A stretch of 64,000 nt of DNA from Apodospora peruviana (lineage: Eukaryota; Ascomycota; Sordariomycetes; Sordariales; Lasiosphaeriaceae). This document shows, in pieces, positions 1 through 11,279 of the stretch. The stretch lies in the NCBI GenBank assembly GCA_033439685.1, contig JAUEDM010000007.1:930001-994000 (forward strand). Direction: 5' to 3'. Within the stretch, counting starts at the first letter, position 1; each line of letters opens with the position of its first letter. The position numbers and the translations under genes are program-made. The notes under the pieces are model-generated. The model ran no database searches. It was not told the origin of the DNA and saw nothing but the letters and a program-made list of their open reading frames with translations.

Positions 1-3000
1 AGGGACCGGGGTATGGTTCCACAGGGTTGAGTGTGTGGGTGGTGTGGATGCAGGGATGGCAAGGGCAAGGAGAGAGTCAAGGCCGCGGGCTGCCGCAAGG
101 AGGGCAACAGGGAAGCAGTGGGAGCTAAAGCGCCTGCATAGGAGCGGGTCCCTGGGGGCCCGATGTCAGTGGCTCGTGCGGGCCCTAGCTTGCCCGTTCT
201 GAAAAGATCTGTGGGGTGCGCAGAATCTATCACGGCCAGATGCACGGGCGGGGATGGGATGCAAAGTGCAAATGCACTGTACGCCGCAGCAAGTCTCATT
301 CTGTATCCTGCAGACGACATCTGCCTTTCTGCCTTCCGTTGCGTCTTCCCAAAATAATCCTTGTATCTTTTGTTTCCGGTTCGACCACCATCCATTTCTG
401 TGATTGAGCCGTTTGTTGCGCGCGAACCATCTGTCCTCCTTCTATTTCTTTCCTGCGTTCCGAAACGAGACGCGGGAAATGGTCGGCAATGGAAACGTGA
501 GCAGGTAGCCAAGAGATCTACCGACGACAACCCCCACAAGCACCATTGTCTATCGACAAGATACAGATTTACGGACAGACATGCCTAATCAAGCTGGAAT
601 CCGATCTGATACCTCATGAACGCTTTATCTCGGCGTACCTCCTCCTTCAGGTAGACTAATTATCCGGTTCGTCTCACCCACCCAGACGGAGTCACCAACT
701 CCTCCGCATGCAGTTCATACCGCCGTAGTGTAGGGGTGTATCTTCCAGTACACTCGTCTCTACATCTTTCCATACGTACACGTACATGTGCCTACCTTAC
801 GCATTTGCTGCAGTACGCTAGGAACTGCTCCTGCAGGCGGCTCGGTATGGCCCCCTCATTGTCATCCACCAACGCCCAGACGTGGCCATAGCAAGGTCTG
901 GTGGGTAGATGAGCTGATGGGTTACCTACCCGTTTCGGCTCACCTGGGCTAATTTCTCCCCCTGGATACCTCAACAACATCCCGCAGGCCGTGTACGATG
1001 ACGGCCTGCATTTCTTCGGCTTGGGGTGTTTCTGTATTGCTGCCACATGTACACCACACGTGTATAACCGGACGTCGTACTCTATTCCGTGCATTTGGCT
1101 TGTGTGGAGCGCCATAAGCGATCAGCCTCGGGATCTCCTCCGCCTGAGGGCCCCTGGTCGTCCCCGCTGTGGCTTTTTCTCGCTTGGTTGGGCGAGAGCC
1201 TCTCTCATCCTTTATTTGCTTCGCATGCCCATCCATGTACGTACAGACTGTACCCGGCTTGCACAACTGTGTGGCAGTTCCAAACTGGGCAGTCATGTGG
1301 TCAGCAACACATGCTGAACGAGCGTGATAGGGGATTTCCGTTTTGCTGCACGCATCCTCTCGCTGGTTTCCGCGGTCCCACGTTCCTAACGAGTATTGGT
1401 CCTCTGCGTCTCTCTTCCCCCGTTCCCCGCGCATTATCATCCCGACAGACAAGACCAGAAAGGGCAAATCGGTCAAAGTAAAGAGCCGAGTGGTCCGCCT
1501 CCGTTCAGCCTCACACCGCCCTTGCCCCATGCTTGTCATTGTGTCTTGGCATGATGATGTCTCGGTCAACCGACCCCTGAATCCAACAAACTCCAGTCCC
1601 AAGCTGACAGATGACCATCACGCAACAAATTCTCCTTCACCTACCGCTAACGATGCATCGAAGCAGCACTTGTTGATTAAATTACTCATTGGCACCAACT
1701 GGCCACTGATTTTGTCCTGGGTTAGGTGTGATAGCCAACCAATATGGATAACCCGGCTGAATAGGGTTCTCACTACGCCCCGAGACCAACTTCCAGGCAA
1801 CTATTTCAAGCTATCGAAATCTACGCTATCTCCTGAGGCGCCTCGTTCCAGTTTATGCCAGCGAATAGATTCCTTCGGTCTAGTCGAGACAATTCAGTAG
1901 CTGGCCTTCCTCGGTCATTCATCATCACCGTGGCAGCCGTGGTTTGATCACATACATCGGCTTTCAGAGCGCCTTGTCCAACACCAAAAGCTGACTCAAA
2001 CGAACAAACGGACGAGGCATCCTTCCTTACTCGTCACCATGCTTTCGTCTGATCACTTTTTGACCAAGTACACTAGGAAGCTCAGCTGAAGAGACATCAC
2101 ATCAGCAAGATAAGCGAACAGGCACCGTAATGCTGTCAGGATTCCGCACGCCTTTCTGTTGCGATTCGCGATTGTCATAGGGCACGCGGGACATGACCAA
2201 ATGATAGCGATGATGATACGGTTTTGAAATCCTTGATGTCTGCTTTTGCTTTCTAATACAGGTGCGTCAACCAGATATGGGGTTTTCTGACGAGCTTATA
2301 TCGCTACCTGGACAGGACCCACAGGTAGGAATTATGTCTTTCTTGCTACTTGAGCTCTTTTTACAGCTTGTGACTATCACATACGACCATACCTATTGGG
2401 GAACTCGGGATCCCGTCCGCTCTCCCCTAGATAAATCAGTAAGGGCCAGACTAGTAGTTGGGTCGGTGACGACCAGCGAATTCCTGGTGTTGTATGTTTT
2501 TGCCCCTTTTCTATGGAGTTGGCTTTTGTTATTGGCAAGCGTCTAATATTTATAGGATCTACTGCGGTATGAAGCTCAAAACTGCTAATAATAACGTGGA
2601 CCTACTGCTTTATCTTGCGAGTAATTCCTTTATTCATTTTGATTGGTTAGTTATATAAATCTGTGCCATTGTGGAAGATGATAAAGGCTTGCTAAACGAA
2701 AGTTTATACGACATTTTTGATCTGTGTCAATGACAATGGATACCCTCCTCTTAACCTCGCTGATAGACGTGCAGTGGATATCTACCTAGAGCCGGTCTGG
2801 TTGAGAGCTGTTCTGGATCATGATGTATTTGTTAGCAGACTAAGCAGGCCAGTGCTCTCTTTCTCTCGCTCTGTACAAGAAGTCGGAATCTATATCACAG
2901 TCGCCATCTCTCCAGTTCTTTTCTTCATTACATTTCCTTGGTAGGAAAAAAATAGTTTGGCATTGTCATAGTGATATGTGGAGAGGCGGTTAGGTTAGAC

Positions 3001-3403
3001 AGAAGAGCATTGACTACTTCAAGACGAAGGAGTAAGATAACTGCATGAGATCTGAAGCACCAAACTTATAATATTCATCAAGTTTTTGAATCATCCTTCC
3101 ACTCGCGCATGAACTCCCAAACCACCAAACTCCCCAATTGTCCAAACCTTTGGGTTTTTATGAAAGAGAATATGTAATGATTTTTACTAGCTTTTATGTA
3201 CAGATAGATAAAAGAAATATAAGTGTTGCCATATGTACAACAGTCTCCAAACAAGATCGAGATAAAAGAGTAAAAAAGGGCAATCAGATCTATGCTCAAG
3301 CATCCATCCATCCATCCATCCCATATTTCAGGAGTTGGATGCCTTGGATAGATAAAGAGAAGAATCACAGTTGAGATTGGGGAAAATCATCTTAAGGAGT
3401 TCT
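1..3403. other. gene-free stretch at the left edge
   Basis: No coding region is supported here. Open frames exist on both strands (for example 949-1602 minus and 1343-1900 plus), but they overlap one another, have no family resemblance and no convincing splice structure. The part from about 2100 to 3350 looks richer in A and T than the flanking DNA and is full of stops. A (CATC)n tetranucleotide run of about five units lies at about 3300-3320, about 85 bases beyond the 3' end of the repeat-precursor gene. The left edge may hold a regulatory region of a gene outside the window. Confidence 0.5.
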
Positions 3404-4190
3404 CTAGTTCCCGTTCCTGTTGCCGCCATTTCTGACGCGCTTCCCCTTGTGGTGACGGGCCTCGAGCTCAGGAGCATCCACTTCGACGTCGCCGAGATCC
3501 CTCTTATTGTTGTTTCCGTTGCCGCCGTTCCTGACTCTCTTGCCCTTGTGGTGACGGGCCTCGAGCTCAGGAGCATCCACCTCGACGTCGCCGAGATCCC
3601 TCTTATTGTTGTTTCCGTTGCCGCCGTTCCTGACTCTCTTGCCCTTGTGGTGACGGGCCTCGAGCTCAGGAGTATCGACTTCAGAGTTAACATCCCTCTG
3701 GTTGTTTCTGTTACCACCGTTCCTGACGCGCTTGCCCTTATGATGACGGGCCTCGAGTTCAGGAGTATCGACTTCAGAGTTAACATCCCTCTGGTTGTTT
3801 CTGTTACCACCGTTCCTGACGCGCTTGCCCTTATGATGACGGGCCTCGAGTTCAGGAGCGTCGACCTTCTCGGCGTCGGCATCCCTCTTGTTATTCCTGT
3901 TGCCCCCATTTCTGACACGCTTGCCCTTGTGATGCCTGGCCTCAAGTTCCGGAGCATCACGGGCCTTGTTTTTGTTCCCGTTGCCGCCATTTCTGACGCG
4001 CTTGCCTTTGTGATGGCGAGCCTCCAGGGTAACTGCGCCGTCATCCTCATCATCATCATCTTCCTCGTCATCGAAATCATCATCCTCCTCCTCCACGTCC
4101 CGAACCTTATTGTTGTTACGGTTGCCGCCATTGCGGACCCTCTTGCCCTTGTGGTGTCTCGCCTCAAGCTCTGCCGCACCGCCGTTCTGG
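3404..4190 (-). repeat. coding tandem repeats, 93-99 bp units
   Basis: Copies 6 and 7 of the precursor repeat are 99 bases apart (the motif GGTGACGGGC recurs at 3451, 3550 and 3649) and differ by very few bases. Copies 4 and 5 form a second near-identical pair with a 93-base period (CGAG at 3661 and 3754). Remaining copies are more diverged. The two homogeneous pairs suggest recent duplication or unequal exchange within the gene. Confidence 0.9.
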
Positions 4191-4405
4191 GCGGAGGGCA
4201 GAGCCACCACGGCGGCCGGGGTACCAGCAGCAACGAGAGCCAGAGCAGAGCCCTAGTGAGTATATATGTTAGAGACGGGCGTATAGTATATAAGGTAGGT
4301 AGATAATAAACTCACAACACGTGCGACGGTGGCAACCTGGAAGGCGACAGCCGAGGAGGCGGCGATAGCGCCGATGAGGAACTGAGCGAAAGTAGGGGCG
4401 TGCAT
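3404..4405 (-). CDS. secreted tandem-repeat precursor with Kex2 sites (candidate fungal RiPP precursor)
   Basis: Two exons, 4316-4405 and 3404-4252, with a 63-base GTGAGT..CTAG intron, encode 312 residues. The first ATG in frame is at 4405, and a hydrophobic signal-peptide-like N-terminus (MHAPTFAQFLIGAIAASS) follows. The rest is eight imperfect repeats sharing LEARHHKGKRVRNGGN, with an Asp/Glu-rich insert between the first and second. Every repeat carries Gly-Lys-Arg before Val, a Kex2-type dibasic site. A second Lys-Arg before Asp is present only in repeats 3, 6 and 7; repeats 1 and 2 have Lys-Val-Arg or Lys-Ala-Arg and repeats 4 and 5 Gln-Arg. Secretory leader plus repeated Kex2-cut units is the design of ustiloxin/asperipin-type precursors and of kexin-processed peptides generally. 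A UstYa-family gene lies divergently 1.9 kb away, which supports the RiPP reading. No aromatic residue occurs in the repeats. Alternatives are an unmodified secreted signal peptide or a repeat cell-wall protein. The gene structure is well supported; the product is inferred. Confidence 0.8.
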
Positions 4406-4598
4406 CTTGGCTTTCTTTTCTCTTGGCTGTTTGCTGATCAAAGCTTTTTTAATAAAAAAGAATGGCTGGCCAGCAGCTGGTATTGGAATAGAAGAGAAGA
4501 GAAGAAAGAAGAGAAAGTGAAGAGATATGACACCGAAGGAAAGAGCGGATGAGCAAGAAAAAGTAAAAAAATCAGACCATATGAGAAAGATATGAGCT

Positions 4599-4605
4599 CT
4601 TTATA
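4599..4605 (-). promoter_or_regulatory. TATA box candidate of the repeat-precursor gene
   Basis: On the minus strand the sequence reads TATAAAG about 195 bases before the ATG at 4405. A clear TATA box fits a strongly or inducibly expressed gene for a small secreted protein. The assignment rests on sequence and position only. Confidence 0.45.
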
Positions 4606-6336
4606 CATGCCATGATGAACGAACGAACCCACCTTGGTTTCTGGTAGTGGTAGGGTCACCACCGTCATACCTCGCCAACGAAGTCGACGAGACGAGACGA
4701 GACGAGACGAACTTTCCTAAGCGACTTTCCTAGGCCTTGGGCCCGACCCTGCTCTTCTCGAGACGGGCACGAACCACTCGGTCGGCCAGGCATGGATAAG
4801 TCGGCACGTCCTGAACGAAGCTTTCCGTCGGCGGCACTACCTAGCTTGTAGCCGCAAAGACTAAGCTACCCATGTACCCCAGCCGGCCTAACAACGAAGG
4901 GGAAGAAGAAGCGAGGGCTAAGCTCGATCGACGGTCGCTCGCCGGGCGCTCTCTGGAGGTCAAACGTGTCTCACGATGCTTGATCTGTGATCAACCAGAG
5001 GAGAGTGGAGTCGGTGGGCGGGAATAAGTCCTTTTTTGGTCGAGCATGGACGTGGCCAGGTTCTGGTACAGCACCAGGTGGGTGCTCAGTACATACGCGC
5101 ATTGGGAACATGGGGTACATATTGTCAAGTTCAAGACCGCAATGGTACCTTGTTTGCAAAGCGACACTATGATTCCAACAAGACGCCGCCCCGCTTGGTC
5201 GTGGTTTGAGAGAAGGAAGCGAAGTGGTCGAGAAGATGATGTACATGGCTACCGTGTTCCAAGACTTTCCCCAGATTCGAAGATGCGGCTCTCTGCGCGT
5301 GGTCCTGGTTACGGCTGGCACCGCTACGGGTGCAGTTGCCCTTGTGGCCAAAGAGGCACAAGGAGGCTTGCATGATCTCCACAAAGATCGATGGGCGGTA
5401 ATGCTTGGCAAACTGAAGCATGGCGTAAAACGAAGAACATCACCTCCGTGTTTGAGGGTTGGACCGACCGTTAGGTGAAGCCCGGCTCCACTAGCCATTG
5501 TTGGAGGAAAAGAGGAGAAAAGGGGAGGCCCGCGTCTTCGCTTCCAGTTGCCTTACTCCAAGACTTGTCTGTCTTATCTAATTTGAGACGTGTAGAAGGC
5601 GGCACCACTGATTCATCGATCACGCTAACCCAGATCGGGCTGGGACATGAAACATCATCTGGGAAAATGGCAGGCGCTCATGGTGCCGATTGCCGATTGC
5701 CGATTGTGCCATTCTTTCGCTCTTCAGTTCGCATTTTCTCTTTGTCACCGATTCCATTCATCCTTGTGCTCATCGTCGTCTTCGTGAACCGTAGGTAGGC
5801 TTGTCCACGAAACTGGAAACTCGACGCTTGGGATTTAATTCAGCCATAATTAGAATTGAGGTGCAGATGAACCTTGGAGTTGTCTCGTCTTGGCACTCGC
5901 ATCGCCTGAGAGTTGTCGAAGCCATCCACGATGCTACCTGAGCCATTTGGACGTGGTGGTCTGTGGTTGTTCTCCTGGGCCACTGCTGGTTTCGAGATGG
6001 CCCGGGGTATTGTCGCCTCGCCTGCACATGCCCTCCCCGACTTCTGAGTGTCGTGCTGATTTTCCTTGGCTCTCCTATCTCCCTCTGATCCTATGATGAT
6101 CAGTTCTTCTCTTTCTTCTCTCCTTGGGCTGGCTCCGTTCGACTGGTATCCGCCAAGCATAGCACAGCAGACCTTGCTGCTCCTTTTGAGCTTCTGTGAC
6201 TGCTTCTTCTCTACTTCTATTCATTCACTAGACTTCTTTGTGGTCATTTTATCGCTCTTCGCCCACGCACCTGGAGTGCTTTCTCTCTGTTTAGTCTCAC
6301 CACAACACTTCTTTTCCGCACAATAAATTTTTCATA
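4606..6336. promoter_or_regulatory. shared divergent intergenic region of the precursor and UstYa-like genes
   Basis: No coding region is supported. The stretch separates two genes transcribed away from each other and would hold both promoters. It includes a CGAGA pentamer repeated about five times at about 4688-4712. The 250 bases before the UstYa-like ATG at 6337 are rich in C and T, typical of fungal leaders. Overlapping open frames at 4971-5798 have no family resemblance. Confidence 0.5.
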
Positions 6337-7302
6337 ATGTCAAAGTCTTATCATCCCGTACCTCTTGACGAGGAACACAGCCTTGATGGCTTCCAAGAAA
6401 AGGGTGTTCGCCTGCCGGAGCACGATAGAGATATCGTCACGAGGCCGTCGAAAGGCACACAGAACCACTGGATATGGCTCATTCATGCCCTGTTATTATC
6501 CTTTTCAATGACACTTTTCGCCTTATCATTCTGCACAAAAGCGACAAGTCCTTCAAGTCCGGCGTTTTTAGAGCGGATTGGAACATATTGTATGTCACCC
6601 TCTCTGACTTCTCAACAGACAAAAATCATATTAGAGTACAACTTGCTCACACTCCCAACAGCGCCATTATTCCCGGCAGTGAAGTACGAGAAACAAAAGT
6701 ATAATCTGGCACCGATTGTCAAGGACTCGCCTTACGTGGGCTACGGCGCTTCGGTCGACCGGGCATGGGATTACATCGCCAACGATATCGGCGACATCAT
6801 GATCACTGAGGAGGAGCGGGTTAAACTTGACCTCTCGCCCGACTCGTTAAAGATCCAGAACCCGCGGACGGGCGAATGGGGTTACCGAGCCGGAGTTGAG
6901 GTCTTTCACCAACTCCATTGCCTCAACTTGCTGAGGCAGGTTGTCTATAAAGACTATTACGGCCAAAAGGACCTGGGCGGAGATGTGGGCGATGCCGATG
7001 GCCCGGAGGATCTGAATGGTCATGTTGGTATGTTGAGACTAGACTGTCAACAAAAAAAGTTGACACCGTGAATGAATGGCTAATAGTTTGTTTGGTCAGA
7101 TCATTGCATCGAAGCTCTCAGGCAGAACCTGATGTGCCAGAGCGACGTTTCGGTCTTCACTTTTAAGCTTTTCCCGGAGCTGGCAGACGATGGTATCGAA
7201 GGCGAATGGCCCGACTTCTCGATCGACCACACGTGCAGGAATTATGAGGCCATTAGGAAATGGAACAATGAGCACGTCGCTGCCTGGGATCATAACGCCT
7301 GA
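6337..7302 (+). CDS. UstYa/DUF3328-family oxidase
   Basis: Three exons, 6337-6589, 6662-7027 and 7100-7302, encode 273 residues. Reading through the first intron leaves an open frame but inserts an unrelated stretch; splicing GTATGT..ACAG restores the family-typical Tyr-Ser-Pro segment after the membrane anchor. A single transmembrane helix spans about residues 44-66. The two family motifs HxxHC are both present: HQLHC at 167-171 and HVDHC at 205-209, the second formed across the last splice site. UstYa-like proteins are copper-dependent oxidases or halogenases; those characterised in ustiloxin, asperipin and phomopsin pathways cross-link or cyclise ribosomal peptides in the secretory pathway. 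The divergent neighbour is a Kex2-repeat precursor, which makes peptide modification the likely job. Only one such gene is visible here, whereas ustiloxin loci carry a pair. The family is certain; the substrate is inferred. Confidence 0.9.
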
Positions 7303-8744
7303 TCTGCCGTGGACACCGGGGATGAAATGGGCTGTTTATACACCAAGAGATAATCTCAGTAACATGAGTTTCATGCTCTCTGGTGCCGCGAAATAACAAA
7401 GCAACAATGCTGAATTTAACCAAGACCTTGAGTCTTTCGGCCGTGATCCTACAGTAGCCATCAACCCTCGGAACGAACCAAGTGATGTCGGTTTATAGCG
7501 CGTGCTGTGATTGTAAACCATTTGGGAACATTATCGCCGAGGTCTATCGCCCCTCGGGATGGATCACCAAGGCAGCGATGTCTTGCATTGCCGTTTTGTT
7601 GGGATTTAATACCGACACCTTACGCCACTGATAGAGGCTGAGTGTCTGAGCTTTGGGGTCAGCACCGAGATCCGCGACTGGCCGAGCTAGCAGAGACCAA
7701 TCACACGACAGTCAGCTGTCAGTGGGGTAGCCTGGTGGGAAACCACGCCATTTCTGTGCATCGCTCTCCCGTGCCTCCGGTGCAGAAGTGCATCTTTTTA
7801 ATGGAGACCAAGCGAATCACAGGGCCCAATCCGACCACCCATCGTACAATCTTGCATCGGTATTGAACCACCACGACGGAAAAGAGGCCATCATAGGTGC
7901 TTCAACAGCTGTTGTTTGGAGGCGCCTGGCCGTTCTAGGAAGGATCCAGCGAGTATTTAGAAGGTGGTCAATGGCTCGGAGAACATTGAAACCCCAAGTT
8001 GGGGTCCAAGAGAGGCCGGTGCGGGTGGCCAAGTTGAGCAACGGGCAACCACACCTGTTAGAGCACTAATAAGGTACCGGCCCGGGCAAAATGGGAGAGC
8101 GGCAGCGGTGAACAAGAGCTGCAGATAAACTACCTATCCTTACCTACCAGTTCGCTCCAAATCAAAAGTCAATTGAGAAATCAAAAAGTGGTTCAACTGA
8201 CAGCTTCGTCTGTTCTTGATATCCAGGAACAAACAAGCTAAAATCCACACCACAAGATTTATCCCTGGGCCCTGGCAGCACCAGACCCTTAATTGAGCAG
8301 TAGCGTTGTGTAGCGTGCTGCGTCCGAACTTGCCCCCCTCCAAACCGCTTCGCGCGGAAAGCGGGCCCTGGGCCGATAACACCGATAGGGGGCGACCACG
8401 GCGGTCCAGCGCTCCAGCTTCTGGGGGAAGCCTGCGAAATTACGATCTTAATACTAATAAACGAGACGGGGTCCCGGGGTCGCAGCAAAAATCTTTCGAC
8501 CGCTTTTTTCGTTCGTTTTCCAGGGTGTATCAGGTGTTTGTGCCATTGTGGTGTTCTTTCACAAATAAACCCCCCCTTTTCCACTTTCACCTAGGTACCA
8601 TATCTTGTCTCACGACAGCATCTCTCTCTGTGTTTCGTTTTCTGCTATTTTCTTGCAACAACCTCTCTCCTCCCTTTCGTTGTCGCATCGCCAACCACCA
8701 CACCGAGACCGCACCACACCACCCTCTGGTCCTGGTCGCCCAAG
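7303..8744. other. intergenic region with pyrimidine-rich leader of the sterol desaturase gene
   Basis: No gene is supported; overlapping frames between 7642 and 8590 show no family features. From about 8560 to 8744 the plus strand is strongly C/T-rich and ends directly at the ERG3 start codon, as expected for a fungal 5' leader. Confidence 0.5.
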
Positions 8745-9855
8745 ATGGATGTCATCCTCGAGGTCTCCGACACCTTCATATGGGATTACCTCTACGCCCT
8801 GGTCCTACCAGCGCGTCCTGCCCCTTACGACTACCCCAACAAACAGCTCGCCAATGCGACTGCGCCATCCTTTTCCTCGTGGCAATACAAGCCCGCGACG
8901 TCCTTCTTTTCGCTCGAGCCGTCGCAGGCCGCATACGCGAGCGCATGGCCCAGAGACAACATCTACCGCCAGTGCACCACGCTCTTCCTAATAGTATGGT
9001 ACGAGTACACAACCGTCCTCTCCAGTTCGCTGTCCATGTCTATGCGCGCCGAAACTGACAGACCCTTACAGGCTTTTCGGACTTCTAATCTACTTCGTCT
9101 TCGCGACGCTCTCCTACATCTTCGTCTTCGATAAAAAGACAATGGAGCACCCCAAATTCCTCAAGCACCAGATCCTCCTCGAGATGAAGCAGGCCAACTC
9201 GTCCTTCCCCGTCATGGCGCTCCTCACCGCCCCGCTCATGCTCCTCGAGATCCGCGGCTACAGCAAGCTCTACGACACGACGGCCGAAGGTCCGGGGCGG
9301 TGGTACGACTTTGCGCAGTTCCCGCTCTTCATCTTCTTCACCGATTTTTGTATCTACTGGATCCACCGCGGTCTGCACCATCCCAAGGTCTACAAGACGC
9401 TGCACAAGCCGCACCACAAGTGGATCATGCCGACGCCTTTTGCGAGTCACGCCTTCCACCCGCTTGACGGCTACGCCCAGGGCTTGCCGTATCACATCTT
9501 TCCTTTCTTGTTTCCGCTCAACAAGTTTGCGTATATTGTCTTGTTTGTGTTCATCAATTTCTGGACTATCATGATTCACGATGGCGAGTATATTGCCAAC
9601 AACCCGGTGATTAACGGTGCTGCCTGCCATAGTGTGCATCATTTTGCCTTCAATTATAACTATGGCCAGTTTACGACGCTGTGGGATCGTCTGGGTGGCA
9701 GCTACCGCCAGCCGGAGGATGAGCTGTTCCAGAAGGAGAAGAAGATGAGCAAGAAGACGTGGCAGAAGCAGATTGATGTGATGGAGGAGGTGCTGAAGGA
9801 GGTTGAGGGCGAGGATGATCGGGTGTATGAGCCCGAGACGAAGAAGTCGCAGTAA
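8745..9855 (+). CDS. ERG3: C-5 sterol desaturase (ergosterol pathway)
   Basis: Two exons, 8745-8998 and 9072-9855, joined by a 73-base GTACGA..ACAG intron, encode 345 residues. The enzyme introduces the C5-C6 double bond into episterol in the endoplasmic reticulum, using oxygen and a non-haem di-iron centre. The three histidine clusters of the fatty-acid hydroxylase/sterol desaturase superfamily are in order: HRGLHH, HKPHHK and, about 80 residues later, HSVHH. Hydrophobic segments precede and separate them. The length and the C-terminal charged, Lys/Glu-rich tail fit fungal Erg3. Filamentous fungi often carry more than one copy, so paralogue status is unknown. The start is the first ATG of the frame and follows a pyrimidine-rich leader. 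Confidence 0.95.
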
Positions 9856-11279
9856 AGCGGCGTTGACTAGGTTGGTTGGGTGGTTTAAAAGGCGATAGAT
9901 GCGACGGAAGGTTTTATGAAGGCACCACTGCTGACGAAGAGGTGGGTGATTGAAGTATGAAGGGATGTTGAAACGTCACGGAAAGGTTGATGTGACAGCG
10001 GACCGAACCTTTGGGGAGGAAGACACTCTTGGCTCTATTCTTTTTTTCTGTACATAATGATTCCATATTGGATATATCTTTGTTTTAATTCACGAAAAGG
10101 GGAGCGAGGGCGGAAGCAAGCAAGCAGGCAAGCAGAGCACAGATAAGCACGTTTTAATGAATTTGGTTTCAGATGGCCTGGCCGTGGTTGGTCTTGGAGA
10201 CAGAGACGGTGGTGAACAACAACAAATGGGGGAGTCAGTTGTCTTCGAATTGCGCAGTTATTTACCGATGGCTATGCGTAGCTATATAAATAGCACTTCG
10301 AACATATTGGAAAGCATATATCTGACCAAGGCACCTTGGCTACGTGGCGATCAAACCCAAGATACCTATAGATTTGAAGCTCAATCCCCGAGTATTATAT
10401 CTCACTATTTTACACCCCGAAAACATTGTAGCTTCGACGCCAGAAGAACAGAGGAACTTGCTTTAGCAACGTAGGTATATTGATTGTGTCTTGCGCCGCG
10501 GATCTCTTCCGTCATGGGCACGTGATGTATGTATGTACGTTCTGCTGAACGTTCAGCGGAAGACAAATAACCAAAAACTAAACCACCGCCACGCAACTGG
10601 GTAGGTAGGTACCCGCGCTTCCCTTCCCTCCTTTCCCAACTCGCTATAAACGCCACGCATGATGACTGACAGACAGACTGACTGACTGACTGGGAGACTA
10701 CCTTAGGGTAGGTAACCACGTCCTGTCAAAAGGAAACAGTATTAACCTTTACCAAACAGCCGCCTAACAAAATAAATAGGGGGAAAAAGGAGATAATGTC
10801 CTGCCTGTTTGGCTGTGAGGCGCAACTAAATGCGCAAAACAAGAAGAAAATGGAAATCTGTCAAACAAAACGGAGCTGGGTGATGACGATAAGAATCAAG
10901 CTCTCAGGGAGTGGTCGACCGTAATGGATTTGTTGTTCTGGGAGCATTTCGGAGTTTGAAAATGATACGTCGCTTCGCTGGTGTATGTCCGTACACCCCC
11001 ATTGCCCCCATAGGTACCGAGTAGAATGTAGTTCGTGTGTCGTGATCAGCGATGCCCTTCACTTCTGTTGTCAAGGCCGGCGGCGCTTTCCCTCGAAGTA
11101 TGTATGTTTCTCGCCATGCTCTCTCATCCTTCTCAAAGCAGCACCACACCACCTAACCTCTCCTCCGTCGGCCATATTTAATCACCTCATCTTTCCCAAC
11201 CCGATCGATCCCTTTCAAAGTTACCCCTTCCCTGCTGCCCGAGACCTCCCCTGAGCAGCCAAATCCGGTTTAATCAAGA
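9856..11279. other. intergenic region, convergent 3' ends
   Basis: Between the plus-strand desaturase and the minus-strand DUF2015 gene. No coding region is supported. It contains a (GACT)n run at about 10670-10691, an AGCAAGCAGGCA-type repeat near 10120 and a TAGGTAGGTACC motif at about 10600-10611. Confidence 0.45.

Noticed and set aside
949..1900. Overlapping 217- and 185-codon frames near the left edge
   Set aside because: They oppose each other, lack domains and do not connect to plausible exons.
3404..4190. Regularly spaced repeats resembling a CRISPR array
   Set aside because: The repeats are coding, 93-99 bases long without unique spacers, and the genome is fungal.
3371..4306. 311-codon open frame on the plus strand and 301-codon frame on the minus strand over the precursor gene
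   Set aside because: Both are shadows created by the repeated codons of the true minus-strand frame, which has a signal peptide, a matching intron and conserved dibasic sites.
3404..4405. Alpha-factor-like mating pheromone precursor
   Set aside because: Sordariomycete alpha-type pheromones have a Trp-Cys-rich core between Kex2 sites; these repeats have neither Trp nor Cys.
9085..9642. 185-codon minus-strand frame inside ERG3
   Set aside because: It is antisense to the histidine-box coding sequence and has charged low-complexity content only.
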